A DNA stretch of 11,935 nt from Actinomycetes bacterium (lineage in GTDB: Bacteria; Actinomycetota; Actinomycetes; S36-B12; GCA-2699445): assembly GCA_022600255.1 (NCBI GenBank), contig JAHZKU010000202.1, positions 1-11,935 on the forward strand. The letters are read 5' to 3'. Shown one piece after another: positions 1 to 6,389 of this stretch (positions are counted from its first letter, which is position 1; every line of letters starts with the position of its first letter). The position numbers were made by a program, and so were the translations under genes. The notes beneath the pieces were generated by a model that saw nothing but the letters and a program-made list of their open reading frames with translations, was not told the origin of the DNA and searched no databases.

Positions 1-155
1 AGCAGGCTCAAGCCCCTGCCCCAGCGCCAGCCGCGCCAGCGGCCGCGCCCCCGGATGACATCATCGGCCAGCTCGAGAAGTTGGCAGACTTGAAGGCACA
101 AGGGCTCCTCAACGATGAGGAATACGCCGCGGCCAAGGCTCGACTACTGGGCTGA
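1..155 (+). CDS. SHOCT-domain protein, C-terminal fragment
   Basis: Only the 3' end is present: the frame is open at the left edge and stops at TGA 153-155. The visible part starts with a low-complexity Ala/Pro linker of about 16 residues, followed by a short helical segment with the pattern DDIIGQLEKLADLKAQGLL then NDEEYAAAKARLLG. That is the classic SHOCT (short C-terminal) module: a Leu-rich helix, a G-x-L turn, then an E-[EF]-[YF]-x-x-x-K helix at the extreme C-terminus. SHOCT modules are found at the ends of many bacterial proteins, often membrane or PH-like proteins, and are thought to mediate oligomerisation. The domain that would define the function lies outside the window, so no function is assigned. 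The short stem 159-170 (CCCC-TCGT-GGGG) follows the stop but has no T-tract. Confidence 0.75.
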   Translation, partial: QAQAPAPAPAAPAAAPPDDIIGQLEKLADLKAQGLLNDEEYAAAKARLLG

Positions 156-493
156 GTTCCCCTCGTGGGGCCGCTGCAGCTCCCGGGTACAGATGGCTCC
201 ATGGCACTGCGGAAGCACTGTGCGTGCCCGGCCGCTCCCAGTGTCCATCTCGGCGCGCCGATCGTGCCTCCTGCCGAACATCCCGGTTGGCCCGTTCGAG
301 AAGGTGGCCGGTGCCGCCACGGAGACCGCTGCCGCACGCATTCCGCCTGCTCGGGCTGCCCAGCTGAGCCGATTCGATGCGGGTCGGTCTTGGCGCCTGC
401 CGATGTAGATCACCCACCGACGCAAGCTAGTTGCTGTTGGCCGCTGTCCCTCGGCAGGCGGTTGTCCTGAGGCGGTAGTCCACGCAAACTGGA
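156..493. other. Intergenic region without a convincing gene, with strong dyads
   Basis: This 338-base stretch separates the SHOCT gene from the AlkA-like gene. Several frames are open on both strands, but none gives a protein with recognisable motifs or a good ribosome site, and they overlap one another. I read them as chance ORFs of high-GC DNA. I see no tRNA signature (no GGTTCGA-type T-arm with a matching acceptor). The only structure I can support is the pair of dyads near the right end, listed separately. Confidence 0.6.
383..460 (+). promoter_or_regulatory. Candidate structured leader upstream of the AlkA-like gene
   Basis: A perfect 10-base inverted repeat is present: CGCCTGCCGA at 394-403 and TCGGCAGGCG at 451-460, with a 47-base loop. 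The loop itself holds a small stem, GCAA 422-425 with TTGC 431-434. A second 6-base dyad, GTCGGT 383-388 with ACCGAC 416-421, interleaves with the 10-base one, so the two long stems would be crossing alternatives rather than nested. The element ends 33 bases before the start codon at 494. It could be a terminator for the upstream gene, an attenuator-like leader or a small RNA. There is no clear T-tract after the right arm. The pairing is seen in the sequence; the regulatory role is inference. Confidence 0.35.
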
Positions 494-1489
494 GTGATGA
501 ACCAGTCGGCGGAAACCAGTGTGCAGGTGAGTCCCACCCTGCGGCTAGGTTCGATGTTTGCCCCATTCCGGCGTGGCCGCGCAGACCCCACATTGGTTAT
601 TTCGGAGACCGAAGTCTGGCGCTCCGCAGTGACTCCGGCCGGGCCCAGCAGCCAACAGATCACGTTCGCAGCCGTCACGGGGGATCGCAAGGGGCAAGAC
701 CACGCAGCCGAACCAGAACCAAGAACGCTTGTGGCGCGGTCTTATGGACCAGGGGCGCAGTGGCTGACAGATCGCTTTGCTGATCTCATTGGTAAACCCA
801 ACCCAGTGCAACTGTTGCCTACGGGGGACGTATCAGGTGCGCAGCAGTTGACCGCCCGGTTCTTGGCGCAGCACTACTCGGTTGCGAGCCAGTCCTGGCA
901 GGTGCCAAAGTCGCACGGGGTTTGGGAGGCGACCGTGGCCGCGATCCTGGAGCAACGTGTCACTGGCAAGGAAGCGAAGCGAAGCTGGCGCACTTTGGCT
1001 ACCGACTACGGGCATCCTGCGCCTGGTCCGGTGCCCGACGGACTGGCGGTGATCCCTGAACCGGATCGGTTGCGTCAGGTGCCCTCCTGGGGGTGGCGCC
1101 GAATGGGAGTTGATCAGGCCCGATCCAAGACACTCATGCGGGTCTGTCAGGTTGCCCACATGCTGGCCCGGTTACCGGAGTTAGATTTCGATACCGCCCG
1201 GCAACGCTTCACCAGCATCCCTGGGCTGTCCGACTGGAGCTATGCCGAAATGGCCCAGCGGGCGCTGGGCGATCAAGATGCGGTGAGCGTGGGCGACTAC
1301 CATCTCAGCAAGGTCGTAGTGCATTCACTAACCGGGGAACGCAACGGAACCGATGCCGAAATGCTGCACCTCATGGCTCCCTACGGGGGACAACGTTTCC
1401 TGCTGCAGCGGGTCATCGAGTCAGCCGGCAGCAAACCGGAACGGCGCGGCCCCAAAATGACCGTTGAGCCGCACATCTACGGTCCTTGA
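494..1489 (+). CDS. AlkA-like DNA-3-methyladenine glycosylase (HhH-GPD family)
   Basis: Probable base-excision-repair glycosylase removing alkylated purines, 331 residues. The N-terminal part (about 12-60) matches the beta-rich domain of actinobacterial AlkA-like proteins (TLRLGSMFAPFRRGRADPT, then an EVWRSAVTP strand). The HhH-GPD domain starts near residue 138: W-E-A-T-V-A-A-I-L-E-Q-R-V-T at 144-157, the helix-hairpin-helix at about 242-253 (IPGLSDWSYAEM), and VSVGDYHL at 264-271, where D268 fits the catalytic Asp. The C-terminal RRGPKM is also typical. The hairpin differs from the usual G-[IV]-G because the second Gly is Ser. Start choice: GTG 494 is followed directly by ATG 497; GGAG 491-494 lies too close to either for a good ribosome site. 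A GTG at 521 would still keep the TLRLG strand. The family call is firm; the exact lesion range is not known. Confidence 0.85.
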   Translation: MMNQSAETSVQVSPTLRLGSMFAPFRRGRADPTLVISETEVWRSAVTPAGPSSQQITFAAVTGDRKGQDHAAEPEPRTLVARSYGPGAQWLTDRFADLIGKPNPVQLLPTGDVSGAQQLTARFLAQHYSVASQSWQVPKSHGVWEATVAAILEQRVTGKEAKRSWRTLATDYGHPAPGPVPDGLAVIPEPDRLRQVPSWGWRRMGVDQARSKTLMRVCQVAHMLARLPELDFDTARQRFTSIPGLSDWSYAEMAQRALGDQDAVSVGDYHLSKVVVHSLTGERNGTDAEMLHLMAPYGGQRFLLQRVIESAGSKPERRGPKMTVEPHIYGP

Positions 1490-1540
1490 CGCCGCCCAAT
1501 CCGTGGCAGGGAGCGAACTGGAAGGCAACGCCTAGCGGGG

Positions 1541-1741
1541 ATGCTGCGCACAACCTTCTGCGGTTTGAGGAGGGTGGTGATTTTCCCGTGGCAGCGCGAC
1601 CTTGCCCGGCTAACGCAGGAACTGAAGTTGCTGTGGGATACCGACGGGCTAGGCTTGACCCGCGATCGGTCGGAAATCATCGTTGAGGCACGGGAATGGC
1701 GTGGCGCGGGTTTCCCCAACAACTTCAGGCATTCGGATTGA
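1541..1741 (+). CDS. Small hypothetical protein, 66 residues
   Basis: Not a family I recognise. The frame from ATG 1541 to TGA 1741 has mostly G/C third positions and a protein-like, charged and aromatic composition, with a core LARLTQELKLLW followed by DRSEIIVEAREWRGAGFPN and a final FRH. This reads better than the two overlapping frames in the same place (plus 1486-1686 and minus 1477-1722). A GAGGAGG purine run at 1567-1573 lies just before in-frame GTG codons at 1574 and 1577, so translation could instead begin near there, although the spacing is very short. It lies 51 bases after the AlkA-like gene on the same strand and could be co-transcribed. No signal peptide or membrane segment is seen. 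Confidence 0.4.
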   Translation: MLRTTFCGLRRVVIFPWQRDLARLTQELKLLWDTDGLGLTRDRSEIIVEAREWRGAGFPNNFRHSD

Positions 1742-1831
1742 GGGATCCCGGCCCTGGTCCACTTTGTGTGTCGGAGAACCAGCGACTTGTAAGCGCTTTC
1801 AATGGCTCCTCGCTAGGCCACCAAGTGTCCG

Positions 1832-2299
1832 CTACGCCCGCAGCATCTCGCGCAGTCCGCGGGTTGGCGTCCACAGTTCTACACGCAGCAACGTGGCATC
1901 CTCAGTGAGCCCGGTGATGACCACCGACGCGATGTCCGCCGTGAACATTTCCCCTTCGGGCTGACCATCCTTATCGGCCCCGGTATGCCCGGCGGGAACG
2001 GCCCTACCGGAGATCTTCGCTTCGCCTAGCCACTCCGATTCTCGGCCAGCTTCTGGGGCATTGGTGGGGCTGTGCAGAGCGAAGCGGGGGTCACGTCGCA
2101 GGTCAGCGCCCTTGCGAGCCAACCTCATCGACCCAAATCGGAGTTCGCCATCCTCGAACGTGCACTCAATCCCGGAGATGCGCGGTCCACCGTCGGCGCG
2201 CAAGGTGGCGATGGTCTTGTGACGACCTTGGTCGAACAGTTCTTGCACACGACTGGCGAACGCGGGCTTTGCTAGCTGAACGTCTTTCCAAGTGACCAC
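1832..2299 (-). CDS. Pyridoxamine 5'-phosphate oxidase (PPOX) family protein
   Basis: A 155-residue split-barrel flavoprotein-like protein. The pattern HKTIATLRADGGPRISGIE at 27-45, then F-x-D-G-E-L-R-F-G-S-M at 48-58 and K-G-A-D-L-R-R-D-P-R-F-A-L-H at 63-76, is typical of PPOX-fold proteins that bind FMN or F420 in actinobacteria. W90-L-G-E-A-K-I-S-G at 90-98 is the following beta strand pair. Genuine PNP oxidases (PdxH) are longer and have a conserved C-terminal substrate motif not seen here, so vitamin B6 synthesis is not claimed; an F420- or FMN-dependent reductase or a heme/flavin-binding role is more likely. The start is GTG at 2297-2299. No Shine-Dalgarno is visible, but a -10-like hexamer lies 6 bases upstream, suggesting a leaderless message. 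The gene converges on the small ORF at 1541-1741. Confidence 0.8.
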   Translation of the reverse strand: MVTWKDVQLAKPAFASRVQELFDQGRHKTIATLRADGGPRISGIECTFEDGELRFGSMRLARKGADLRRDPRFALHSPTNAPEAGRESEWLGEAKISGRAVPAGHTGADKDGQPEGEMFTADIASVVITGLTEDATLLRVELWTPTRGLREMLRA

Positions 2300-2305
2300 C
2301 CCAAC

Positions 2306-2311
2306 ACCCTA
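2306..2311 (-). promoter_or_regulatory. -10 element placed for a leaderless PPOX transcript
   Basis: Read on the minus strand, TAGGGT (TAnnnT) is followed by six bases (GTTGGG) and then the GTG start of the PPOX gene. This spacing places transcription start at or next to the start codon, the arrangement common for actinobacterial leaderless genes. No -35 match is visible and no purine-rich ribosome site exists. Confidence 0.4.
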
Positions 2312-2540
2312 CAATCGCCGGCACTTCCGGGGGATCAGCGCGGAGGTTCTGGGGATTACCCGCGAGCTGGCGTCGAGCGCCGCGCTGGTTGTGCCGGAGT
2401 GTGCCGGTCGAGCCGGGTCAGGGATCCGCGCATGGCCGCTTGGGGGCGACTTCTGCCCGAACCAGACCCCCGGCTTGGCCAAACCAAGCAACTTCTGGTG
2501 TGCCCTTGGCTTCTGACCCGACAGTCGGGGCAGCCCCCCT

Positions 2541-2561
2541 CGCGGGCACAACCTGTGCGCG
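2541..2561 (-). terminator. Candidate hairpin after cysNC
   Basis: Just past the cysNC stop codon (2565-2567) the minus strand can fold CGC-GCACA, loop GGT, TGTGC-CC-GCG: eight pairs with a two-base bulge. A further GC-rich dyad (GGGG-CTG-CCCC, 2527-2537) follows. Neither has a T-tract, so this is at best a weak intrinsic or structure-only terminator between cysNC and the PPOX gene. Confidence 0.3.
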
Positions 2562-2564
2562 AAC

Positions 2565-4454
2565 CTAGTCGTCCCCGAGTATCAGCTGGCTCAGGAGCGC
2601 GGCGTTCTCCGCCACATCGGCCTGACCATCGAGTCGCACGTCGGGATTCTCCGGTGCTTCGTAGTCTTGGCCCACACCGGTCATGTTCGGTAGATCACCC
2701 TCGGCGGCCTTCTTGTAAAGGCCTTTGGGATCTCGCTCTTGGGCTACCGCAAGCGGAGTATCAACGAACACCTCTAAGAAGTCGCCTTCATCGAAGATTT
2801 GTGCGGCGGCTCGGCGATCTGCCCGATATGGCGACACCAACGCGACGATAACGACAAGGCCAGCCTGCTTCATCAGCTTGGCCACCTCGGCCACGCGGCG
2901 CACGTTCTCGGCTCGACCACTAGGCGTGAAACCCAAGTCGCGGTTTAGGCCATGCCGCACGTTGTCGCCATCTAGGACGAACGTGTGCACCCCCTGCGCG
3001 TGAAGTGCGGCCACCGTGGCATCGGCCACTGTGGACTTACCCGAACCACTCAGCCCGGTCATCCAGATGACCTTGCCGTCGTGGCCCATCAACCGGCTGC
3101 GATCCTCCTCAGAGACGTCATAGGTATGGGGGTGGATGTTCGGGTCACCGCGCCGCAACGCATAGCGCGTCAAGCCCGCAGCCACAGTGTCGCTGGTCAC
3201 GCGGTCGACAAGGAGGAAGCCACCGGTCTCACGGCACTCGTCGTAAGGGTCCAGTGGAATCGGTGAATCGGTCGCAAACTCAACCCGACCGATGTCATTC
3301 ATCTCGAACCGGCGAGCGGCGTGTTTGTGACCCTCCACGACATCCAACCGGTGCCGCACTGCGGTGATGGTTGCGGGCACGATCTTTGGGCCGCAGTAGA
3401 GCAGGTAGGAACGGCCTTGCGCCATCGGTTGCTCACCGATCCAGACCAAATCCGCTGCGTACTTGTCGGCAGGCTGAACCTGGCCTTCGCCGGGCGCACT
3501 CAGCAGGTCGCCGCGGGTTACGTCTACTTCCCGATCAAGGGTGATTGTCACGGGCTCGCCCGATTGAGCAAACTCCTGTTCGCCTTCGTAGGTGACGATC
3601 GACGCTACCGTTGCGGTCTGACCACTATCGGCGACAGCGATCTTGTCGCCGGGCCGAACGGTGCCGTTCGCGATGGTGCCGGCATATCCGCGAAAGTTGC
3701 CGTCAGCTCGAACGACAACCTGCACCGGAAGGCGGAAGGGCTGGGCGTTGTCGACGTCCGGGGGATTCCAGGATTCCAGCACTTCTAGCACTGATCCACC
3801 GTGGTACCAGGGCATCTTGTCGGGCGCTGTTTCGATCACATTCGCACCGGTGACGGCAGACACCGGGATCGCCGTGACATCTTCCAGGCCGAGCCGGGCT
3901 GCAGCGGCTTTCACGCCGCCGGCGAGTTCCTCGAACGTGGCGTGCTCGTAACCGACCAAGTCCATCTTGTTGATAGCGACGATGATGCCGGTGACACCCA
4001 TCAGCGCACACACCGTGAGGTGGCGGTAGGTCTGGGGACGTAGACCGCGCGCAGCATCCACTAGGAGTACGGCGATGTTCGCTGTGGAGGCGGCAACGGC
4101 CATGTTGCGGGTGTACTGCTCGTGACCCGGGGCGTCAGCAATAATGATGCGACGTCCGTTGGGAAGATCCATGTGGCGGTAAGCAACATCGATCGTGATG
4201 CCCTGCTCGCGCTCCGCTTCCAGACCATCGGTGAGCAGGGAATAATCCACTTCTCCCACGGGGATGGTTGAGCCACCGCGCCGAGTGGTGCGAGCGTATT
4301 CAAGCTGGTCGATCGGCACAGAATCAGTCTCGGCCAGCATGCGCCCGATTAACGTCGATTTGCCGTCGTCAACGGAGCCGCAGGCCACCATACGAACGAC
4401 CGGTGCGATTGTGTCGACCTCAGCGGAGGTGGCGTCGATTGTGGGGGTTGTCAT
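2565..4454 (-). CDS. cysNC: Bifunctional sulfate adenylyltransferase subunit 1 / APS kinase (CysN-CysC fusion)
   Basis: A 629-residue cytoplasmic fusion of two sulfate-activation enzymes. The N-terminal part is the GTPase subunit of ATP sulfurylase: P-loop GSVDDGKS at 26-33, DAPGHEQY at 107-114, NKMD at 162-165, then EF-Tu-like beta-barrel domains to about residue 440. From about 459 comes APS kinase: P-loop GLSGSGKS at 467-474, DGDNVRHGLNRDLGF at 495-509, SPYRADR at 541-547 and FVDTPLAVAQERDPKGLYKKA at 563-583 (start F563). The GTPase drives APS synthesis by CysD, and the kinase turns APS into PAPS. CysN-CysC fusions are standard in actinobacteria and both halves keep their key motifs. The ATG overlaps the cysD stop by one base (TAATG), with GAGGG at 4464-4468 nine bases upstream as ribosome site, so it is translationally coupled to cysD. 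Confidence 0.97.
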   Translation of the reverse strand: MTTPTIDATSAEVDTIAPVVRMVACGSVDDGKSTLIGRMLAETDSVPIDQLEYARTTRRGGSTIPVGEVDYSLLTDGLEAEREQGITIDVAYRHMDLPNGRRIIIADAPGHEQYTRNMAVAASTANIAVLLVDAARGLRPQTYRHLTVCALMGVTGIIVAINKMDLVGYEHATFEELAGGVKAAAARLGLEDVTAIPVSAVTGANVIETAPDKMPWYHGGSVLEVLESWNPPDVDNAQPFRLPVQVVVRADGNFRGYAGTIANGTVRPGDKIAVADSGQTATVASIVTYEGEQEFAQSGEPVTITLDREVDVTRGDLLSAPGEGQVQPADKYAADLVWIGEQPMAQGRSYLLYCGPKIVPATITAVRHRLDVVEGHKHAARRFEMNDIGRVEFATDSPIPLDPYDECRETGGFLLVDRVTSDTVAAGLTRYALRRGDPNIHPHTYDVSEEDRSRLMGHDGKVIWMTGLSGSGKSTVADATVAALHAQGVHTFVLDGDNVRHGLNRDLGFTPSGRAENVRRVAEVAKLMKQAGLVVIVALVSPYRADRRAAAQIFDEGDFLEVFVDTPLAVAQERDPKGLYKKAAEGDLPNMTGVGQDYEAPENPDVRLDGQADVAENAALLSQLILGDD

Positions 4455-5398
4455 TAGAAGTATCCCTCGGCCTTCTTCGCTTCCATGGAGCTGCCGCCTT
4501 CGCCATCGATCAGACGGCCAGAGCGTTCGGACATCTTGGAGGCACCCATTTCGTAGATCAGGGTGTCGAGGTCTGCCGCCTCCGACTCGACCGCGCCACT
4601 GAGTGGGTAGCAGCCTAGGGTCCGAAACCGGACGGTGCGCATTTCTGGGGTCTCACCCTCGCGCAGCGGAAGTCGGTCGTCGTCAACCATGATCCAAGTG
4701 CCGTCTCGGTCCACCACGGGGCGTGGTTTGGCAAAGTAGAGATCGGGAATCTGCACGTTCTCCTTGCGGATGTAGCGCCAAACGTCCAGTTCCGTCCAGT
4801 TGGAGATCGGGAAGGATCGCATCGTTTGGCCCTCGTTGAGCCGGGTGTTGGTGGTGCGCCAGAACTCCGGGCGTTGCTTGCGGGCATCCCAGCGGTGACC
4901 GGGCTCGCGCAAACTGAAGATGCGCTCTTTGGCTCGGCTGCGTTCCTCGTCACGGCGGGCGCCACCGATGGCGGCATCAAAGCCGTAGCGATCCAAGCCT
5001 TCGCGCAACGCCACCGTCTTCATCAGGCGGGTGTACTCATGCGTGCCATGTGTGAACGGGGTAACCCCCTCAGCAATCGCTTCCTTGTTCTGGGCGATGC
5101 GCAAATCCAAGCCAAGTTCCTCGGCCATGCGGGTCCGGAACTCGATCATCTCCTTGAACTTCCACCCGGTATCGATGTGCATCACTGGGAAAGGCAGTGG
5201 GGCGGGCGCGAAGGCCTTGACCGCCAAATGCAGCAGCACTGAGGAGTCCTTACCGATCGAATACAGCAGGACGGGGTTTTGGAACGCTGCGGCCGTTTCA
5301 CGAAATACGTGAATCGCTTCAGCCTCGAGCACCTCCAGCACGGCATCTTCGCTGACCGTCGGCTCGGCAATGGTTTGTTCGGCCGGGATTGGGACCAC
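4454..5398 (-). CDS. cysD: Sulfate adenylyltransferase subunit 2 (ATP sulfurylase small subunit)
   Basis: A 314-residue PP-loop (adenine nucleotide alpha hydrolase) enzyme forming APS from sulfate and ATP together with the GTPase CysN. The loop YSIGKDSSVLLHL at 46-58 is the CysD form of the PP motif, HIDTGWKFKEM at 74-84 follows, and GGARRDEERSRAKER at 145-159 is the diagnostic CysD signature. PISNWTELDVWRYI (about 197-210) and a C-terminal end in KAEGYF are also family-typical. Length is normal. The start is GTG at 5396-5398 behind GGAGGA (5402-5407, spacing three to four bases, slightly short). It is the first cys gene of the pair and ends overlapping cysNC by one base. The stop of the phosphatase-like gene lies 45 bases upstream in the same direction, so read-through from it is possible, with a -10-like hexamer in the gap. 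No reductase genes (cysH, sulfite reductase) are in view. Confidence 0.97.
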   Translation of the reverse strand: MVPIPAEQTIAEPTVSEDAVLEVLEAEAIHVFRETAAAFQNPVLLYSIGKDSSVLLHLAVKAFAPAPLPFPVMHIDTGWKFKEMIEFRTRMAEELGLDLRIAQNKEAIAEGVTPFTHGTHEYTRLMKTVALREGLDRYGFDAAIGGARRDEERSRAKERIFSLREPGHRWDARKQRPEFWRTTNTRLNEGQTMRSFPISNWTELDVWRYIRKENVQIPDLYFAKPRPVVDRDGTWIMVDDDRLPLREGETPEMRTVRFRTLGCYPLSGAVESEAADLDTLIYEMGASKMSERSGRLIDGEGGSSMEAKKAEGYF

Positions 5399-5423
5399 AA
5401 ATCCTCCAAAGTGTATGCAGACG

Positions 5424-5429
5424 ATCTTA
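5424..5429 (-). promoter_or_regulatory. Possible -10 hexamer for cysD
   Basis: TAAGAT on the minus strand (TAnnnT) lies 25 bases upstream of the cysD GTG, in the 45-base gap after the phosphatase-like gene. It would give a short leader that retains the GGAGGA ribosome site. No good -35 is visible. A second match, TACACT at 5410-5415, would start transcription inside the ribosome site and is less likely. Confidence 0.3.
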
Positions 5430-5443
5430 GTGTCTCGGCCCGG

Positions 5444-6127
5444 TTATGCCCGCATCGCGGCTGTTAATCCTTCGGCGATCCGATTTGTGGCAGAGATAAT
5501 ACGACTGGCCGCACTTGCGTGGTAGCTAGGGCCAACAACATGCGGATCGAGCACGTCATAGGGGTTGCTCTGCGGCTCATCACGTTCCTCGGCGCCATCG
5601 GAGGCTTCAGGCTGAATGACGGATAGTCCTCGACCGGCGTCCAACTCGGCCACTACCCAATCCAAGCGTGCAGTTGGTTCGGCCCTTGGGGGCAAGGCGG
5701 GGGCGCCTTGGGGCAACTGTCCCTGGGCCAGGGCCTTGGTGAGGGGTGACATGAGTGCAGCCGCTTGGCGCAGCGTGAAGGTCTTGGGCCGGGCTGCGGG
5801 TAGTAGGCGGGCGATCGCGCCACTGTGGTCCCGATCCAATGCCAGGACCAGATCGGCCGCCGCTAACTGTTCCTTCATGAGGGGTTTTGCTGCGTGGTGT
5901 AAGTAGGTGTCGGGGAGTTGGCTGCCTTGCGACAGCAGGGCCTCGGAAACGCGGGCGCCCATCACATCGCATGCAGGGGCAGACTCTCGGGCGTGCGTGC
6001 CAGCCGACGAGACCTCAATCAACCCCTGATGGAGCGAATCGGAGAGGTCGATGGTCAATAGCGCGGCTGCGATGGGGGAGCGGCAGATATTGGCGGTGCA
6101 TACCGTGAGGATGCGAAACGGGACCAC
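5444..6127 (-). CDS. Low-molecular-weight phosphatase (LMW-PTP) family protein
   Basis: A 227-residue cytoplasmic protein beginning with the LMW-PTP fold: strand FRILTV then the P-loop C10-T-A-N-I-C-R16-S (C-x5-R-S), placed right after the first beta strand as in the family. SAGTHA at 41-46 and AADLVLALDRDHSGAI at 90-105 match the next conserved blocks. D194-P195 fits the general-acid Asp of the DP loop. The protein is longer than the usual 150-160 residues because roughly residues 122-190 hold an Ala/Pro- and acid-rich insertion. It may act on phosphotyrosine or, as some relatives do, as an arsenate reductase; I cannot choose. The start is GTG 6125-6127 with no visible Shine-Dalgarno. It shares strand with cysD 45 bases downstream and is divergent from the copper/peroxidase genes. 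Confidence 0.85.
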   Translation of the reverse strand: MVPFRILTVCTANICRSPIAAALLTIDLSDSLHQGLIEVSSAGTHARESAPACDVMGARVSEALLSQGSQLPDTYLHHAAKPLMKEQLAAADLVLALDRDHSGAIARLLPAARPKTFTLRQAAALMSPLTKALAQGQLPQGAPALPPRAEPTARLDWVVAELDAGRGLSVIQPEASDGAEERDEPQSNPYDVLDPHVVGPSYHASAASRIISATNRIAEGLTAAMRA

Positions 6128-6253
6128 AAGAGAAGACTGTCACGCGGTGGTGATCGCCGCCAGCATCGGCACTGCCTCGGAAGGGAGCAGAATGCAACGA
6201 CGATGCAGGTCCTGGCGAGCACGTGGGCATTTCTGGGTGGGGTTACCACATCG

Positions 6254-6280
6254 CCAAAATACTCGGGGGGGTATATTTGG
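6254..6280. promoter_or_regulatory. CsoR-like copper operator dyad
   Basis: The core ATACTCGGGGGGGTAT at 6259-6274 reads ATACCCCCCCGAGTAT on the other strand: a pseudo-dyad ATACyC-N4-GrGTAT around a seven-G run. Flanking it, CCAAA 6254-6258 pairs with TTTGG 6276-6280, extending the symmetry with a one-base offset. From memory, CsoR operators are TA-rich ends around a G/C-run core (ATACCCC...GGGTAT). It lies 116 bases before a copper-chaperone gene, which fits copper-responsive control. TATATT at 6272-6277 and, on the minus strand, TATTTT overlap its edges and could be -10 elements. The repeat is seen; the regulator is inferred and no csoR gene is in the window. Confidence 0.45.
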
Positions 6281-6311
6281 CAGGGTCGCAGGCAGATAGA
6301 GACTGTCGGCA

Positions 6312-6317
6312 TACAAT
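6312..6317 (+). promoter_or_regulatory. -10 hexamer for the copper/peroxidase operon
   Basis: TACAAT is a close match to the actinobacterial housekeeping -10 (TAnnnT). It would start transcription near 6324 and leave a leader of about 66 bases with a strong ribosome site. No clear -35 sits 17 bases upstream, and the CsoR-like dyad would then be at roughly -50 to -70. Confidence 0.35.
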
Positions 6318-6389
6318 TGGCACCGGGTGACGGTCCGGGGGGACACGATCTGCTGATACAGGTGCTAGCAACACTCCTGGGAGGGGAAC

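Larger units (their letters stand above)
6128..6389. promoter_or_regulatory. Divergent control region between the phosphatase-like gene and the copper/peroxidase operon
   Basis: This 262-base non-coding stretch lies between the two diverging genes and must hold both promoters. Supported elements are the CsoR-like dyad at 6254-6280, a -10-like TACAAT at 6312-6317 and the ribosome site GGAGGGG ending four bases before ATG 6390. The remaining open frames here have no protein features. Confidence 0.6.

Noticed and set aside
144..593. 149-codon minus-strand ORF across the AlkA-like gene start
   Set aside because: It overlaps the well-supported N-terminal domain of the glycosylase and shows no recognisable protein features.
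1742..1831. Weak dyads (CTGGT 1754-1758 / ACCAG 1778-1782; AAGCGCTT) between convergent genes as a terminator
   Set aside because: Stems are short and interrupted and there is no T-tract, so I cannot support a terminator call.
2399..2851. 150-codon plus-strand ORF at the 3' end of cysNC
   Set aside because: It lies largely opposite the APS kinase domain, has Arg/Pro/Ser-rich shadow composition and no motifs.
3321..3788. 155-codon plus-strand ORF inside cysNC
   Set aside because: It is antisense to the conserved beta-barrel part of CysN; the real gene explains the codon structure.
4826..5242. 138-codon plus-strand ORF inside cysD
   Set aside because: It is antisense to the PP-loop and GGARRDEE signature of cysD and has no family features.
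5391..6129. The 10-mer GGGACCACAA occurs over both the cysD start (5391-5400) and the phosphatase-like start (6120-6129)
   Set aside because: Both are GTG-GTC-CCN starts preceded by TT; with flanks that differ completely, chance codon similarity is the simplest explanation.
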